Shown here piece by piece: positions 1 through 8,615 of a DNA stretch of 34,511 nucleotides (the stretch's first letter is position 1; every line of letters begins with the position of its first letter). This DNA comes from Verrucomicrobiota bacterium (GTDB lineage: Bacteria > Verrucomicrobiota > Verrucomicrobiia > Limisphaerales > UBA1100), in the NCBI GenBank assembly GCA_028343615.1, contig JAOLZA010000028.1, forward strand, positions 1-34,511, written 5' to 3'. The notes under the pieces were generated by a model. The model saw nothing but the letters and a program-made list of their open reading frames with translations, made no database searches and was not told where the DNA came from. The translations under genes and the position numbers were made by a program.

Positions 1-32
1 GGATATACCTCCCGCTGCACTTGATCAATGGC

Positions 33-1421
33 TTAATTCGGAGAGGATTGGGCTACTTCTTCGTGCAGCAGGAAGGCTCTTGCTTCAGGCGCATCTTCAT
101 CCTTCCACCCGTAGAAGAGCAGCATGCCCTCCACGATACTTCCATTAGGCCGGAGGACCGGCTGGATATTGTTGTAGCGCCAGCCAACATAATCTTTTTG
201 ACCGGCCATCAGGTCACGGAATTTTTTCCAGCTATTACCCTTGTCCTGTGAAATCCATTCCTCAATGCGGCCTCCGCCGTGCCGGTTCATGTAGCCGCCT
301 TTCAGGTAGCCTTTACCGACAATGACATAGGCGTGCAGAATGCCTTTCTTATCTCTGGCAAGGTAAGAGCTATTCCATTGATGATTGGAATGGCATATGG
401 GCGTCTGCAGCCACTGCCCTTTTTCTCGCCGCACATAGTAGTAGCGGTGGGATTTCAAGTTGTCTTCGGAAAGAACGTGTAGAAATGTGGGTTCGCCGTG
501 TTCGTCCAAGGAAATGACCGGTGGTATACCGGCCCCGCGCCATTTCGTATCCCAAATCTGGCAATTTGCCTTTGAGTAATCCAAATCAATGGGTGTCTTT
601 AGGATATCTCCTGCAGCATTGCGGACAACATGCGTCTGTAGATCAATCTTCACATAGGAGAGATTATACTTCCATTCATTGGACACTAATTGGTCATAAC
701 GCGGATTGTAAAACCTCTGCTCATTCGGCGAGTTTTTGTTGTCATCATAATCGGTGTACACCACGTGCAAGTGTTTGCCGTTTTTACTCGGGAGTTTTGT
801 TTGGTAGGAAGACCAGTCCAATTTTTCCTTGCTATCTAGGTCAGTGACATCCTTTTGGGGTCCGGTCCAGGTTTTGCCATTATCCTCAGTGATCCGGTAG
901 GTCCAGGAACTGGTATGACCATCGGTGCGGTAATAGATCATCTCCTTGTCGCCATGAATCCGGTATACCGTTGGATAGGAAAGCTTCGGCGCAATCTGGG
1001 GCATCTTTTTCCAGGTTATCTTCGAAGTCTTCTTTTGCACTGGATGTTTTGAAATGAGATGGGTGCCCGGAGTTTTGTGGCACCCAAATAGAACGTGCAG
1101 AGAGTCATTTTCATCGGCCCAGATGATTGGGCTGTAATGATGGTCACTACTACTCTTTTGCCCAAGTCGAACCGGCTTGGAGAAACTTCGGTCCTGTGGA
1201 TCATAGGTGATTAACATGGGGTATGCTCTGCCCTTGCCATTCCTAGTGGGCTTCGCGTCTCCGTTGTATACGATATAGAGCTTATCCTTTAGGAAAACCG
1301 ACTGGGGTCGCTGCCGGCAATCATACAACATCTTGAATTTCCCACCGTGAGCAAACGCCATGGGAGCCGCATAAGTCGTTTGCGAAACAAACACGCAAAA
1401 GATCAGGCAGAGGAGTAACAT
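33..1421 (-). CDS. Secreted BNR_4-type beta-propeller protein, ulvan-lyase-like
   Basis: The protein has about 462 residues from the chosen start. A signal peptide (MLLLCLIFCVFVSQTTYA) is followed by repeated propeller-blade sequence. The pattern D93-H94-H95 ... LHVLFGCH115 matches the conserved histidine-bearing core of the BNR_4 family, which includes polysaccharide lyases of families PL24/PL25 acting on ulvan. Seen: the signal peptide, the histidine pattern and the family-like length. Inferred: extracellular binding or cleavage of a sulfated or uronate-containing polysaccharide; lyase activity is not proven, because many BNR_4 proteins are uncharacterised. An in-frame ATG at 1466 would add 15 charged residues before the signal peptide. 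I prefer the ATG at 1421, which has GGAAG about 12 nt upstream. It is the last gene of a minus-strand run and follows the PhoD-like gene almost directly. Confidence 0.75.
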   Translation of the reverse strand: MLLLCLIFCVFVSQTTYAAPMAFAHGGKFKMLYDCRQRPQSVFLKDKLYIVYNGDAKPTRNGKGRAYPMLITYDPQDRSFSKPVRLGQKSSSDHHYSPIIWADENDSLHVLFGCHKTPGTHLISKHPVQKKTSKITWKKMPQIAPKLSYPTVYRIHGDKEMIYYRTDGHTSSWTYRITEDNGKTWTGPQKDVTDLDSKEKLDWSSYQTKLPSKNGKHLHVVYTDYDDNKNSPNEQRFYNPRYDQLVSNEWKYNLSYVKIDLQTHVVRNAAGDILKTPIDLDYSKANCQIWDTKWRGAGIPPVISLDEHGEPTFLHVLSEDNLKSHRYYYVRREKGQWLQTPICHSNHQWNSSYLARDKKGILHAYVIVGKGYLKGGYMNRHGGGRIEEWISQDKGNSWKKFRDLMAGQKDYVGWRYNNIQPVLRPNGSIVEGMLLFYGWKDEDAPEARAFLLHEEVAQSSPN

Positions 1422-1467
1422 GAACCGTTCCGCTTCCTTACGCCCCAGGTTTGATGAAAAGCGCACG

Positions 1468-2871
1468 CTATTTCTCCAACTGACTTCGCTTCAGGGTTAG
1501 CGAATAGACCTCACCTTTATCTACGGTAATACACTTGAAGGTTAACTGTGGATCGGTCTTTGCGAGGTCAAAGGTGAGGTGTCCAAAGTAGTTGCCTTTG
1601 TTGTAGCTAAAGAGCGCTTCCTTTTTCGTGCTATGCGTGTGGTCGTTGGTGAGCTTGGAGGTTTCAAATTCATAGAGCGTGTAGCCGTTGGGCCGCTTGA
1701 TCTGGTAGACATCAGTGCGGTGGCGATCGGCGGATAATAAAATCACGCCGCCAATTTTTTCGCGGTCAATCAGTGAAAAAATTTCTTCGCGCTCCTTAGG
1801 CACGCCCCACCAAGAATCCTTGCCGCCCTTGTCGGCGTGTTCGGTCCATAGCGTGCCGCTGCAGATGACCTTGAAGGTGGCCTTGCTGGCCTTAAGTTTT
1901 TCCAGTAACCATTTCTTCTGCACCGGCCCCAGCATGGTGCCTTTTTTGTAATCACGATAGTAACGCCCATCGGTCATGAAGAAATCGACATCGCCAATGT
2001 TGAAGTCGAACCAGCAGCCGGGTTGTTTTTCGCCTCCGCCAAAGTAGGCGTTGGGCCAGTTCTCCTTGAACACGTTCCAGACGGGAACTTTCCACGCGGG
2101 CTTGAATGGATCGAGCCCACCCGCACAGTCATTGGCCCCGAAGTCGTGGTCATCCCAAATGGCATAGGCTGCCGTGCTGCTCATCAACCGCTGATACTCA
2201 GGTCGCAACTGGCGGCGGTAGTAGTAAAGGCGCTGTCGATTTCGCTCCAATGGTTTGTCGATGTAGAGGTTGTCACCCAGAAAGAGAAAGCCGAAGGGCT
2301 TGGTCTTGGCTACGTGATCCCAGATGATTTCCTTGGTGGGGTTCACCCGCGCACCACCACCAAAGGCGATGGAGAAGGCAACCTTCTGTTCGCGAGTGGG
2401 AGCGGTACGGAAGTTGGGCTGCAGTGATCCCAAGGCCGGTTCACCATTAACGGTGACGGTGTAACTGTATTCGGTCCACGGCTTTAGGCCTTTGAGTTCT
2501 ACTTCAGTTGTAAAATCGCGCGCCTTACTCGTTCGCGCAGTACCGGTGATGTTGCCGGGTTGAGCAACAACCTTCACTTTAGCTGAATCCGGTGTTCGCA
2601 GCCACACCACGGCACTCGTTGGTGAGACTTTGCCGATGACCGGCCCACCAAAGAGTCTAATACCATGCTTCTTTATGAGTGCCTTGAAGTCTAGCTTTTG
2701 GTTGATGTCTGCTAGGCCTGCGTCGAGGTTCTTTTGATTGAACAAAAGATTTTGCGCGAGGTACTCCTCCAGTTCGCCCAGCATCGGCACATCGAGCGGC
2801 GTTCTGATCATGTCCTTCGCGGCAAGCGAGGGGAGCACACAGGCAACCAGTAGGCACAAGCAGAGGCGCAT
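1468..2871 (-). CDS. PhoD-like secreted metallophosphatase
   Basis: 467 residues with a signal peptide (first 18 or so). A fibronectin-like N-terminal domain (about 75-157, beginning GGPVIGKVSPTSAVVW) precedes a PhoD-type metallophosphatase domain. Metal-site motifs are visible: GDNLYID at about 199-205, WDDHDFGAND at about 239-248, a TDGRYYRD segment near 300 and SADRHRTDVYQI near 400. PhoD enzymes are exported phosphodiesterases/alkaline phosphatases that use iron and calcium. The likely role is release of phosphate from organic phosphoesters outside the cytoplasm; the exact substrate is unknown. The gene ends 2 bp from the ORF of the BNR_4 gene and starts 14 bp after the SGNH hydrolase gene, so the three are probably cotranscribed. 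No strong ribosome-binding site precedes the ATG. Confidence 0.88.
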   Translation of the reverse strand: MRLCLCLLVACVLPSLAAKDMIRTPLDVPMLGELEEYLAQNLLFNQKNLDAGLADINQKLDFKALIKKHGIRLFGGPVIGKVSPTSAVVWLRTPDSAKVKVVAQPGNITGTARTSKARDFTTEVELKGLKPWTEYSYTVTVNGEPALGSLQPNFRTAPTREQKVAFSIAFGGGARVNPTKEIIWDHVAKTKPFGFLFLGDNLYIDKPLERNRQRLYYYRRQLRPEYQRLMSSTAAYAIWDDHDFGANDCAGGLDPFKPAWKVPVWNVFKENWPNAYFGGGEKQPGCWFDFNIGDVDFFMTDGRYYRDYKKGTMLGPVQKKWLLEKLKASKATFKVICSGTLWTEHADKGGKDSWWGVPKEREEIFSLIDREKIGGVILLSADRHRTDVYQIKRPNGYTLYEFETSKLTNDHTHSTKKEALFSYNKGNYFGHLTFDLAKTDPQLTFKCITVDKGEVYSLTLKRSQLEK

Positions 2872-2885
2872 GGTCTTAAAGCGCG

Positions 2886-3593
2886 TTATTCGCCGAGTAG
2901 TTTGGCGAGTTCGGACTCAATGGATTCGGCCCAAATCAAATATCCTTTTTCGCTCAAGTGCAGGAGGTCAGGCATGATCTCGCGGGTGAGCGTGCCGTTT
3001 TTCTCAAGGAACTTAGGCCCGATGTCGAGGTAGTGGACGTGTTTGCCATCATCGAGTTTGCTGAAGATGGTGTTGGCACCTTCATTGACTTGCCGCCGTT
3101 TGTCGGCGTTGTTCGTGCCGCGGGGGAATACGCCAAGTAAAAGAATTTTAGTCTTAGGAGATTTGGTCCGAATTTGCTTCACGATGACTTCTACGCCATC
3201 GGCGATTTCCTTGGAGGTGTTGTTGCCGGAATTGTTGGTGCCAATCATGATTACGGCTGCCTTCGGAGTGATGTTCTTCAGGTTGCCATTATCCAGTCGC
3301 CAGATGACATGCTGCGTGCGGTCGCCGCCGATTCCGAGATTTACTGTGTTCCGTTTGCCGTAGAACTTCGCCCACACATCCTTGCCTTTGCCTCCCCAGC
3401 CCTGCGTAATGGAGTCACCAATGAAAACAAGATCCACGTTGCCTTTGGCCACGCGGGTATTGAAGGAATCGTGTCGTTTCATCCATCCACCACTGCGCGG
3501 CACGGGCTTGGTCGCGGAATGAAGGTTCGGTTTTTCCTCAGCAGAAAGTGAGAGAGAGAATACAAGAGTGCCAATCAGCAAAGCGGATTTCAT
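2886..3593 (-). CDS. Secreted SGNH/GDSL hydrolase (PAF-acetylhydrolase-like)
   Basis: 235 residues from the chosen ATG, starting with a signal peptide (MKSALLIGTLVFSLSLSAEE). The four SGNH blocks are present: FIGDSIT with nucleophile S61, the glycine block LGIGGDRTQ near 87-94, IGTNNSG with N120, and the catalytic DLLH dyad D209/H212. Family members are esterases removing acyl or acetyl groups from sugars or lipids; in this company, carbohydrate deacetylation is the most likely role, which is inference. An ATG 24 bases further upstream (3617) would place a short MWPFTLPP extension before the signal peptide and is less likely. First gene of the minus-strand run 33-3593. Confidence 0.88.
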   Translation of the reverse strand: MKSALLIGTLVFSLSLSAEEKPNLHSATKPVPRSGGWMKRHDSFNTRVAKGNVDLVFIGDSITQGWGGKGKDVWAKFYGKRNTVNLGIGGDRTQHVIWRLDNGNLKNITPKAAVIMIGTNNSGNNTSKEIADGVEVIVKQIRTKSPKTKILLLGVFPRGTNNADKRRQVNEGANTIFSKLDDGKHVHYLDIGPKFLEKNGTLTREIMPDLLHLSEKGYLIWAESIESELAKLLGE

Positions 3594-3861
3594 GGGGGGC
3601 AAAGTAAAAGGCCACATCTAGAAAGTCAACGAAGGGTTGCCTTGTTTTTCGCTGGTCAACTTTTTTAGCCCTGGCTGAGGATGACCAGACGCGTGCCGGT
3701 CGGGGCCAAACCGAAGATGGCGGAAATCAATTCTGCCAGCAGTCAAAAGAATCTGCAGATGGAGCCTTCGAAAATAATTTCAATAGTGAATTCAAACAGT
3801 ATTTCGCCTCCCCCCAACACCATCGATGCAGTTTAATAGAGGACGAAAAGTGCGACGAGCC
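3594..3861 (-). promoter_or_regulatory. Intergenic gap before the minus-strand SGNH/PhoD/BNR run
   Basis: About 270 bases without a convincing gene lie between the end of the efflux operon and the first gene of the next minus-strand run. Read on the minus strand, the 70 bases nearest the SGNH start contain two TTGAC hexamers (TTGACC and TTGACT). The second lies about 16 bases upstream of TTACTT, a weak sigma-70-like arrangement. No clear terminator hairpin with a T-run follows the permease gene. A promoter is expected here from the layout; the exact site is uncertain. Confidence 0.25.
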
Positions 3862-6800
3862 TCACGCCGCCTTTGGCTCCGGTTTCCGACCTGTTTGCCA
3901 ACTCCAATAATTACTGAACGCATTCTTTATATCTTCCAAAATGAGGTAGCAAATGGGCACAAGGATAAGCGTGATGAAGGTGGCGAAAAGCACACCCCAC
4001 GCAAGGCTGATGCCCATGGGAACTACGAATTGAGCCTGGGTGCTTTTCTCGAACATGGTTGGTAGGATTCCACCAAAGGTTGTGAGGCTTGTAAGCAATA
4101 TTGGCCGGAAGCGGGCCCCGCCGGCTTTGCGTACCGCCTCGAGTATGGGCAAGCCTTCAGCTCGTTTGCGGTTGATGTAGTGCACCATCACCAGACTGTC
4201 ATTTACCACTACCCCGGCCATAGCCAGCAGGCCAAAGGCGCTCATGATACTAAAGGTGACACCCATAATCATGTGACCCAGCAGCGCGCCCATGATGCTA
4301 AAGGGAATAATAGCCATCACGATAAGTGGTTGTGAGTAGCTCTTAAAGGGAATGGCAAGCATAGCGTAAATACCGAGCAGGACAATGATGCCGCCGATGC
4401 GCAGAGCGGCAAACGACTCCGCGCGTTCGCGGCTTTCGCCATCAAAACTATAACTCATGCCGGGGTGTGTTTCCACCAGTGCCGCGACTTTGGGCTCGAG
4501 GTCTACCCGGATTTTCTCAAGATCAAGTGCGGGGTTATACTTGTCGGCATCGGCAACCACGTAGAGGGTGCGGGCCAGGTCGGTACGGCGAATGGATGGA
4601 AAGCTTTCGGCCATTTCCAAATCGGCTACGGCAGTGAGCGGCATCGACGCACCATCGGTCGTCAGGATATGCATGTTTTCCAGACTGGCAAACGCTTCGC
4701 GTTCGGCGAGCGGATACCGCACCATCACGCGCACTTCATTTTGCCCGCGCTGGATGCGTTGGGCCTCGTGGCCAAAAAAACCGCCTTGCACCTGTCGCCC
4801 CACCATCGCGCGCGTGAGGCCACGCTGGAGGGCGTCGGGACGGAGGGTGGGGCGTACTTCCTCCTTGGTGCGCTCGAAGGTGTCGTGGATGTCGAACAGG
4901 CCCGTATAGGTTTTCAGCTCGGCTTGGATTTGGCTGGAGACGTCACTAAGTACCGCGGTGGTTTTGAGTGAGGTGTCCAGCGCTGGCATGGCGAGCTTGA
5001 TGGCAACGGGGTCACGCGTGCGGCCTATCACCGCGCGCGTGGTCACTTCCTGTGCGCCTTCGATGAGGCCGATGTTTTTGCGCCATTCACTGGCAAGATC
5101 GCGTGTTTTGAGATCCAAATAACTGGCATCATGAAAATGAATGCGATCTTCCGGCGCCATGATTTGTATCTGCACTTCGCCGAGATGAGCCACACCACTC
5201 TCTGCGCGCCCCCTTACGCCGGCTATATTCTGGCCGCCAATGGTACTAATGATGTTGCCGATGAGACTACGCTGCGTCACTTGGCCAGTTTCGGGATCGT
5301 CAAAAGCGCTGGTGTATTTGGCTTTTAACTGATTGGCCTCGGCAATCATTACCTTGAGTTTTTCAGCGGTGACCTCATGTGCGGTACCCTGCGGCATCAC
5401 GAGCCGCGTGGTAGCAATCTCCGCGTCAATGGGCGGAAAGAAAACCATCTGCAAACGCCCGCTAAAACTGTAGAAGCATATCACCGTTGCAGCGCCTATA
5501 AAAGCACAGAGCGTTACATACCGATGCACAGAGGCACGCGAGAGGATGGGGCTGTAAATATGGTCGATGGCCCACTCAAGACCATCGGCACATCCTCGTT
5601 GCATACGGGCCAACAGGCCCAGCGTGCTGCGCTTAGGCTTGCCGGTGGAGAGGCGACTGAGGTGTGCGGGCAAAATTAATTTGGACTCTACCAGTGAAAA
5701 TATTAGGCAGGGAATCACTACCAACGGAATTTGTGCGAAGATAAGCCCACGCCTTCCTTCCACCATCAACAGCGGCACAAAGGCGATGGCGGTGGTAAGC
5801 ACACCAAAGATCACCGGCACTGCGATTTCCTGTGTGCCTTTAACAGCTCCGGTTAGTGCGTTTCCACCGCGTTGTTGGTGGGCATGGATGCAATCGCCGG
5901 TTACAATGGCGTCATCCACTAAGATACCCAGGACAAGAATGAATCCGTACAGCGTGAAGAGATTGATAGTGACGCCGAGGTACGGCATCAGCGCAAAGGC
6001 ACCCATAAAGGCCACCGGCACCCCCACGCAGACCCACATTGCTACTGCCGGTCGCAAGAATAATCCCAGCAATACGATAATGAATCCGATACCCATCAAT
6101 GCGGAGTCATTAAGAGTGACGAGGCGTTTTTTGATTATGTCCGCGCGGTTATTCCATACATCGATGGAAACGCCTTCTGGCAGTTGCGGAGTGAGGCGTG
6201 CGAGGTAGCCCTTTACGATGTCTTCAATCTTCAGTGCATTTTGGTCGCCCGTGCGCGCCACATGCACCACTGCGCAGCGGTTTCCGTTGAAGCGCATCAA
6301 AACGCGATCTTCCTCGAACGCATCGGTTACGTTGGCGAGTTCGCCCAGTGTTAGATGCGAGCCGTCTTCACGTGAATGTACAATAATCTTTTCAAAAGCT
6401 GCTTTATCAAAGGCGCGTCCCTCGGTACGCACTAGAACCTCGCCGTTGCGACTGCGGATGGCACCTCCGGGAATATCCACCGCCGAATTGCGCACCGCAT
6501 CGGCCACGGTCTGCAAGGTGAGCTGGTGTTCGCGCAGCACTTGCTCGGGGATTTCGATACTGACTTCATAGTTGCGAAGGCCGCGCATCACCACGCGTGA
6601 AATACCGTCTAATCGACCGACTTCATCGCGCACACGTTCGCCGAGTTGGCGCAGGTCATGCTCGCTCATGTCCCCATGTATGATGAGCGTCACCACCTCA
6701 TGCAGGCTTTCCTCGAGCTTGACCACCGGCGGTTCGATACCTTCGGGCAGATTATTCACCGCATCCACGCGGCTCTTTACTTCATCCCTCAACTCTCTTG

Positions 6801-7107
6801 GATCGTGCCCGCTTGCCACCTCCACCTCGATGCGCGCGCTACCCTCGCTGGCGGAGCTTTGTATTTCCTCGATGCCGGGAAGATCGGCGATGCTATTCTC
6901 GAGTGGGATGATGATGGATTCCTCCATCTGTTCTGGAGTAGCACCGCGATAGGTCACGCGAATTTCCACCTCATCTGGTGCGAAATCGGGAAACACCTCC
7001 ACTGGTAAACGGTTCACGATGCCATTGATACCCATCAAAATGATGAACACCATTAACAAATTGGCGGCCACCCGGTTACGGGCGAACCATTCGATTAAAC
7101 CATTCAT
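3862..7107 (-). CDS. RND efflux pump permease (AcrB/HAE1-like)
   Basis: 1081 residues, the usual length of a resistance-nodulation-division inner-membrane transporter. It begins with the typical first membrane helix (RNRVAANLLMVFIILMGI), then a large periplasmic porter domain with GATPEQMEE and PLENSIADLPGIEEIQS motifs. The central helix set includes the proton-relay LVDDAIV motif, and a second periplasmic/transmembrane half ends with GGILPTMFEKS. The family exports small molecules or drugs by proton antiport as a trimer docked to an adaptor and an outer-membrane channel. HAE1-type rather than metal-type is preferred, but the substrate cannot be read from sequence. The start codon overlaps the adaptor stop by 4 bp (7104-7107), indicating translational coupling. 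Last gene of the operon. Confidence 0.95.
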   Translation of the reverse strand: MNGLIEWFARNRVAANLLMVFIILMGINGIVNRLPVEVFPDFAPDEVEIRVTYRGATPEQMEESIIIPLENSIADLPGIEEIQSSASEGSARIEVEVASGHDPRELRDEVKSRVDAVNNLPEGIEPPVVKLEESLHEVVTLIIHGDMSEHDLRQLGERVRDEVGRLDGISRVVMRGLRNYEVSIEIPEQVLREHQLTLQTVADAVRNSAVDIPGGAIRSRNGEVLVRTEGRAFDKAAFEKIIVHSREDGSHLTLGELANVTDAFEEDRVLMRFNGNRCAVVHVARTGDQNALKIEDIVKGYLARLTPQLPEGVSIDVWNNRADIIKKRLVTLNDSALMGIGFIIVLLGLFLRPAVAMWVCVGVPVAFMGAFALMPYLGVTINLFTLYGFILVLGILVDDAIVTGDCIHAHQQRGGNALTGAVKGTQEIAVPVIFGVLTTAIAFVPLLMVEGRRGLIFAQIPLVVIPCLIFSLVESKLILPAHLSRLSTGKPKRSTLGLLARMQRGCADGLEWAIDHIYSPILSRASVHRYVTLCAFIGAATVICFYSFSGRLQMVFFPPIDAEIATTRLVMPQGTAHEVTAEKLKVMIAEANQLKAKYTSAFDDPETGQVTQRSLIGNIISTIGGQNIAGVRGRAESGVAHLGEVQIQIMAPEDRIHFHDASYLDLKTRDLASEWRKNIGLIEGAQEVTTRAVIGRTRDPVAIKLAMPALDTSLKTTAVLSDVSSQIQAELKTYTGLFDIHDTFERTKEEVRPTLRPDALQRGLTRAMVGRQVQGGFFGHEAQRIQRGQNEVRVMVRYPLAEREAFASLENMHILTTDGASMPLTAVADLEMAESFPSIRRTDLARTLYVVADADKYNPALDLEKIRVDLEPKVAALVETHPGMSYSFDGESRERAESFAALRIGGIIVLLGIYAMLAIPFKSYSQPLIVMAIIPFSIMGALLGHMIMGVTFSIMSAFGLLAMAGVVVNDSLVMVHYINRKRAEGLPILEAVRKAGGARFRPILLTSLTTFGGILPTMFEKSTQAQFVVPMGISLAWGVLFATFITLILVPICYLILEDIKNAFSNYWSWQTGRKPEPKAA

Positions 7108-8615
7108 GGCCGTTTTGATTTGTCTTTACCGTTCTTACCTTGTTTCCCCTTTTTGCTCTTCGGTTTTCCGTTGAAGGGCGGTGGTGCGGCTTCACCGTCA
7201 ACACGTACTTGCAGGGATTGACCATTGGTAGCGTAGTCGATAGGCGTGGTAATGATTATATCGTTCGGCTTCAGTGATCGGGTGACTATCACCGTTTCAT
7301 TGCGCCACAGAATTTTGATCTCGAAGCGCTTGAGGATGGATTGGCCATCTTTTTGGATCGCGAGGGCTACTTCGTTCCCGTTCCGCACGGCGTGGCGTGG
7401 GAGCACGAATACATTTTCCAAAGTATCGCCGGTAATGGTGGCTTGTACGAAGAGTCCCGATCGAAGATAAGGTGTATCATCGTAGGGCTCGGGGATGTGG
7501 GCGATCAACGCAAGTTGTTGGCTGGTGGCATCATGTCGGCCGCTGTCACGTGAAATGTGACCTTGCCAACGATGCATATCGCGGCCGATTTGCATGCGGA
7601 TTTCCACCGCCGGCGGATCGATGGGTACTTCGATTTGCGTGGCCTGCGTCTCGTTGGTATTTGCGCGGTGCAGGGGCACACGGATGTGCTGCAGGCGGGC
7701 ATTGGAAACAGGCAGGTGAACCTCCGCGTAATCCGTAGCAATTGCCATGGCTAGCACGGAGCCGGAAGTGACATACTGGCCAATGTCCGCGTTTTTGGAA
7801 ATAATACGGCCAGGGTATTTAGGTGCGCGCACAACGGTGCGGGCGAGGTCAATGTTTGCCTGTGCGAGTGTGACATCCGCCGCGCGAATCTGTGCCTCGA
7901 GGTCGGCTTCTAATTGGTCCGGTCGTAACGCGAGGTCTTCCTTGGCCTTGGCCAATTCGGCTTCCTTGGCTTTGGCCTTTGCAGCGGCTTCGGCCACTTG
8001 CGGCTCGTTGCGTGCGAGGGGGCTGGATTTGTCCAACGTGTTCAGCCGCTTGAGATTGGCGATGGCTGCGGAGCGGCGGGCTTTCTCCAGTTCCAGTGTC
8101 GCATCGGCTTGTGCAAGATTGGCCTGCGCCACGACCACGGCGTTGGAATACGCGGAGCGCTCAAGTTTTTGCAACGCCAGCTTTGCGTCTAATTGCGCCA
8201 GCGTGGCTTCGGCACGAGCGATGTCATTGGAAGGATTCGTCTTATCCAGAGTTAGCAGTACTTGTTCCGGTTGAAAAAATCCACCCTCGCGAAACACCTG
8301 CTCAATTGAAATGATTCGGCCGCTTATTTCCGGGATGATGCTGCTCTGTGCACGCGCCCGTACGCGCCCTTGGCTGGGAATTTTGATGGCAAAACTCTGC
8401 GGCTGAAGGCGAAGAGCCTGTACCACTGTCACCTGCCGCTTGGGCTTTTTGCGTTCGGCTTCTTCCTGATGCGTCCAAAAATATTGCGCGGCGAAAAAAC
8501 TGCCAGCGAGAATGCCTCCCCCCACCAGCGCACCTACAAGCTTTCGTGCCATGCCGTCCCGTGGTGGAGGAGTTTCTTCAGATTCAGTTTCGGATAATTT
8601 TTTGGCTTCGCTCAT
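7104..8615 (-). CDS. RND efflux periplasmic adaptor (membrane fusion protein)
   Basis: 503 residues. A single membrane helix near residues 25-46 anchors the protein. A beta-barrel/lipoyl half-motif (SIIPEISGRIISIEQVFREG) follows, then a long Ala/Leu/Lys/Glu-rich alpha-helical hairpin (about 135-265), the returning lipoyl half (VVRAPKYPGRIISKNADIG) and C-terminal beta domains. This is the standard layout of adaptors bridging an RND permease to a TolC-like channel. The C-terminus has an unusual low-complexity Lys/Gly tail (KSKKGKQGKNGKDKSKRP) of unknown purpose. The gene overlaps both neighbours by 4 bp, so the three components are probably made in stoichiometric coupling. Confidence 0.93.
   Translation of the reverse strand: MSEAKKLSETESEETPPPRDGMARKLVGALVGGGILAGSFFAAQYFWTHQEEAERKKPKRQVTVVQALRLQPQSFAIKIPSQGRVRARAQSSIIPEISGRIISIEQVFREGGFFQPEQVLLTLDKTNPSNDIARAEATLAQLDAKLALQKLERSAYSNAVVVAQANLAQADATLELEKARRSAAIANLKRLNTLDKSSPLARNEPQVAEAAAKAKAKEAELAKAKEDLALRPDQLEADLEAQIRAADVTLAQANIDLARTVVRAPKYPGRIISKNADIGQYVTSGSVLAMAIATDYAEVHLPVSNARLQHIRVPLHRANTNETQATQIEVPIDPPAVEIRMQIGRDMHRWQGHISRDSGRHDATSQQLALIAHIPEPYDDTPYLRSGLFVQATITGDTLENVFVLPRHAVRNGNEVALAIQKDGQSILKRFEIKILWRNETVIVTRSLKPNDIIITTPIDYATNGQSLQVRVDGEAAPPPFNGKPKSKKGKQGKNGKDKSKRP

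Noticed and set aside
5567..6208. Long plus-strand open frames opposite the RND permease and adaptor genes
   Set aside because: They lie antisense inside strongly supported genes, have compositions rich in Ser/Arg/Pro and show no family motifs.
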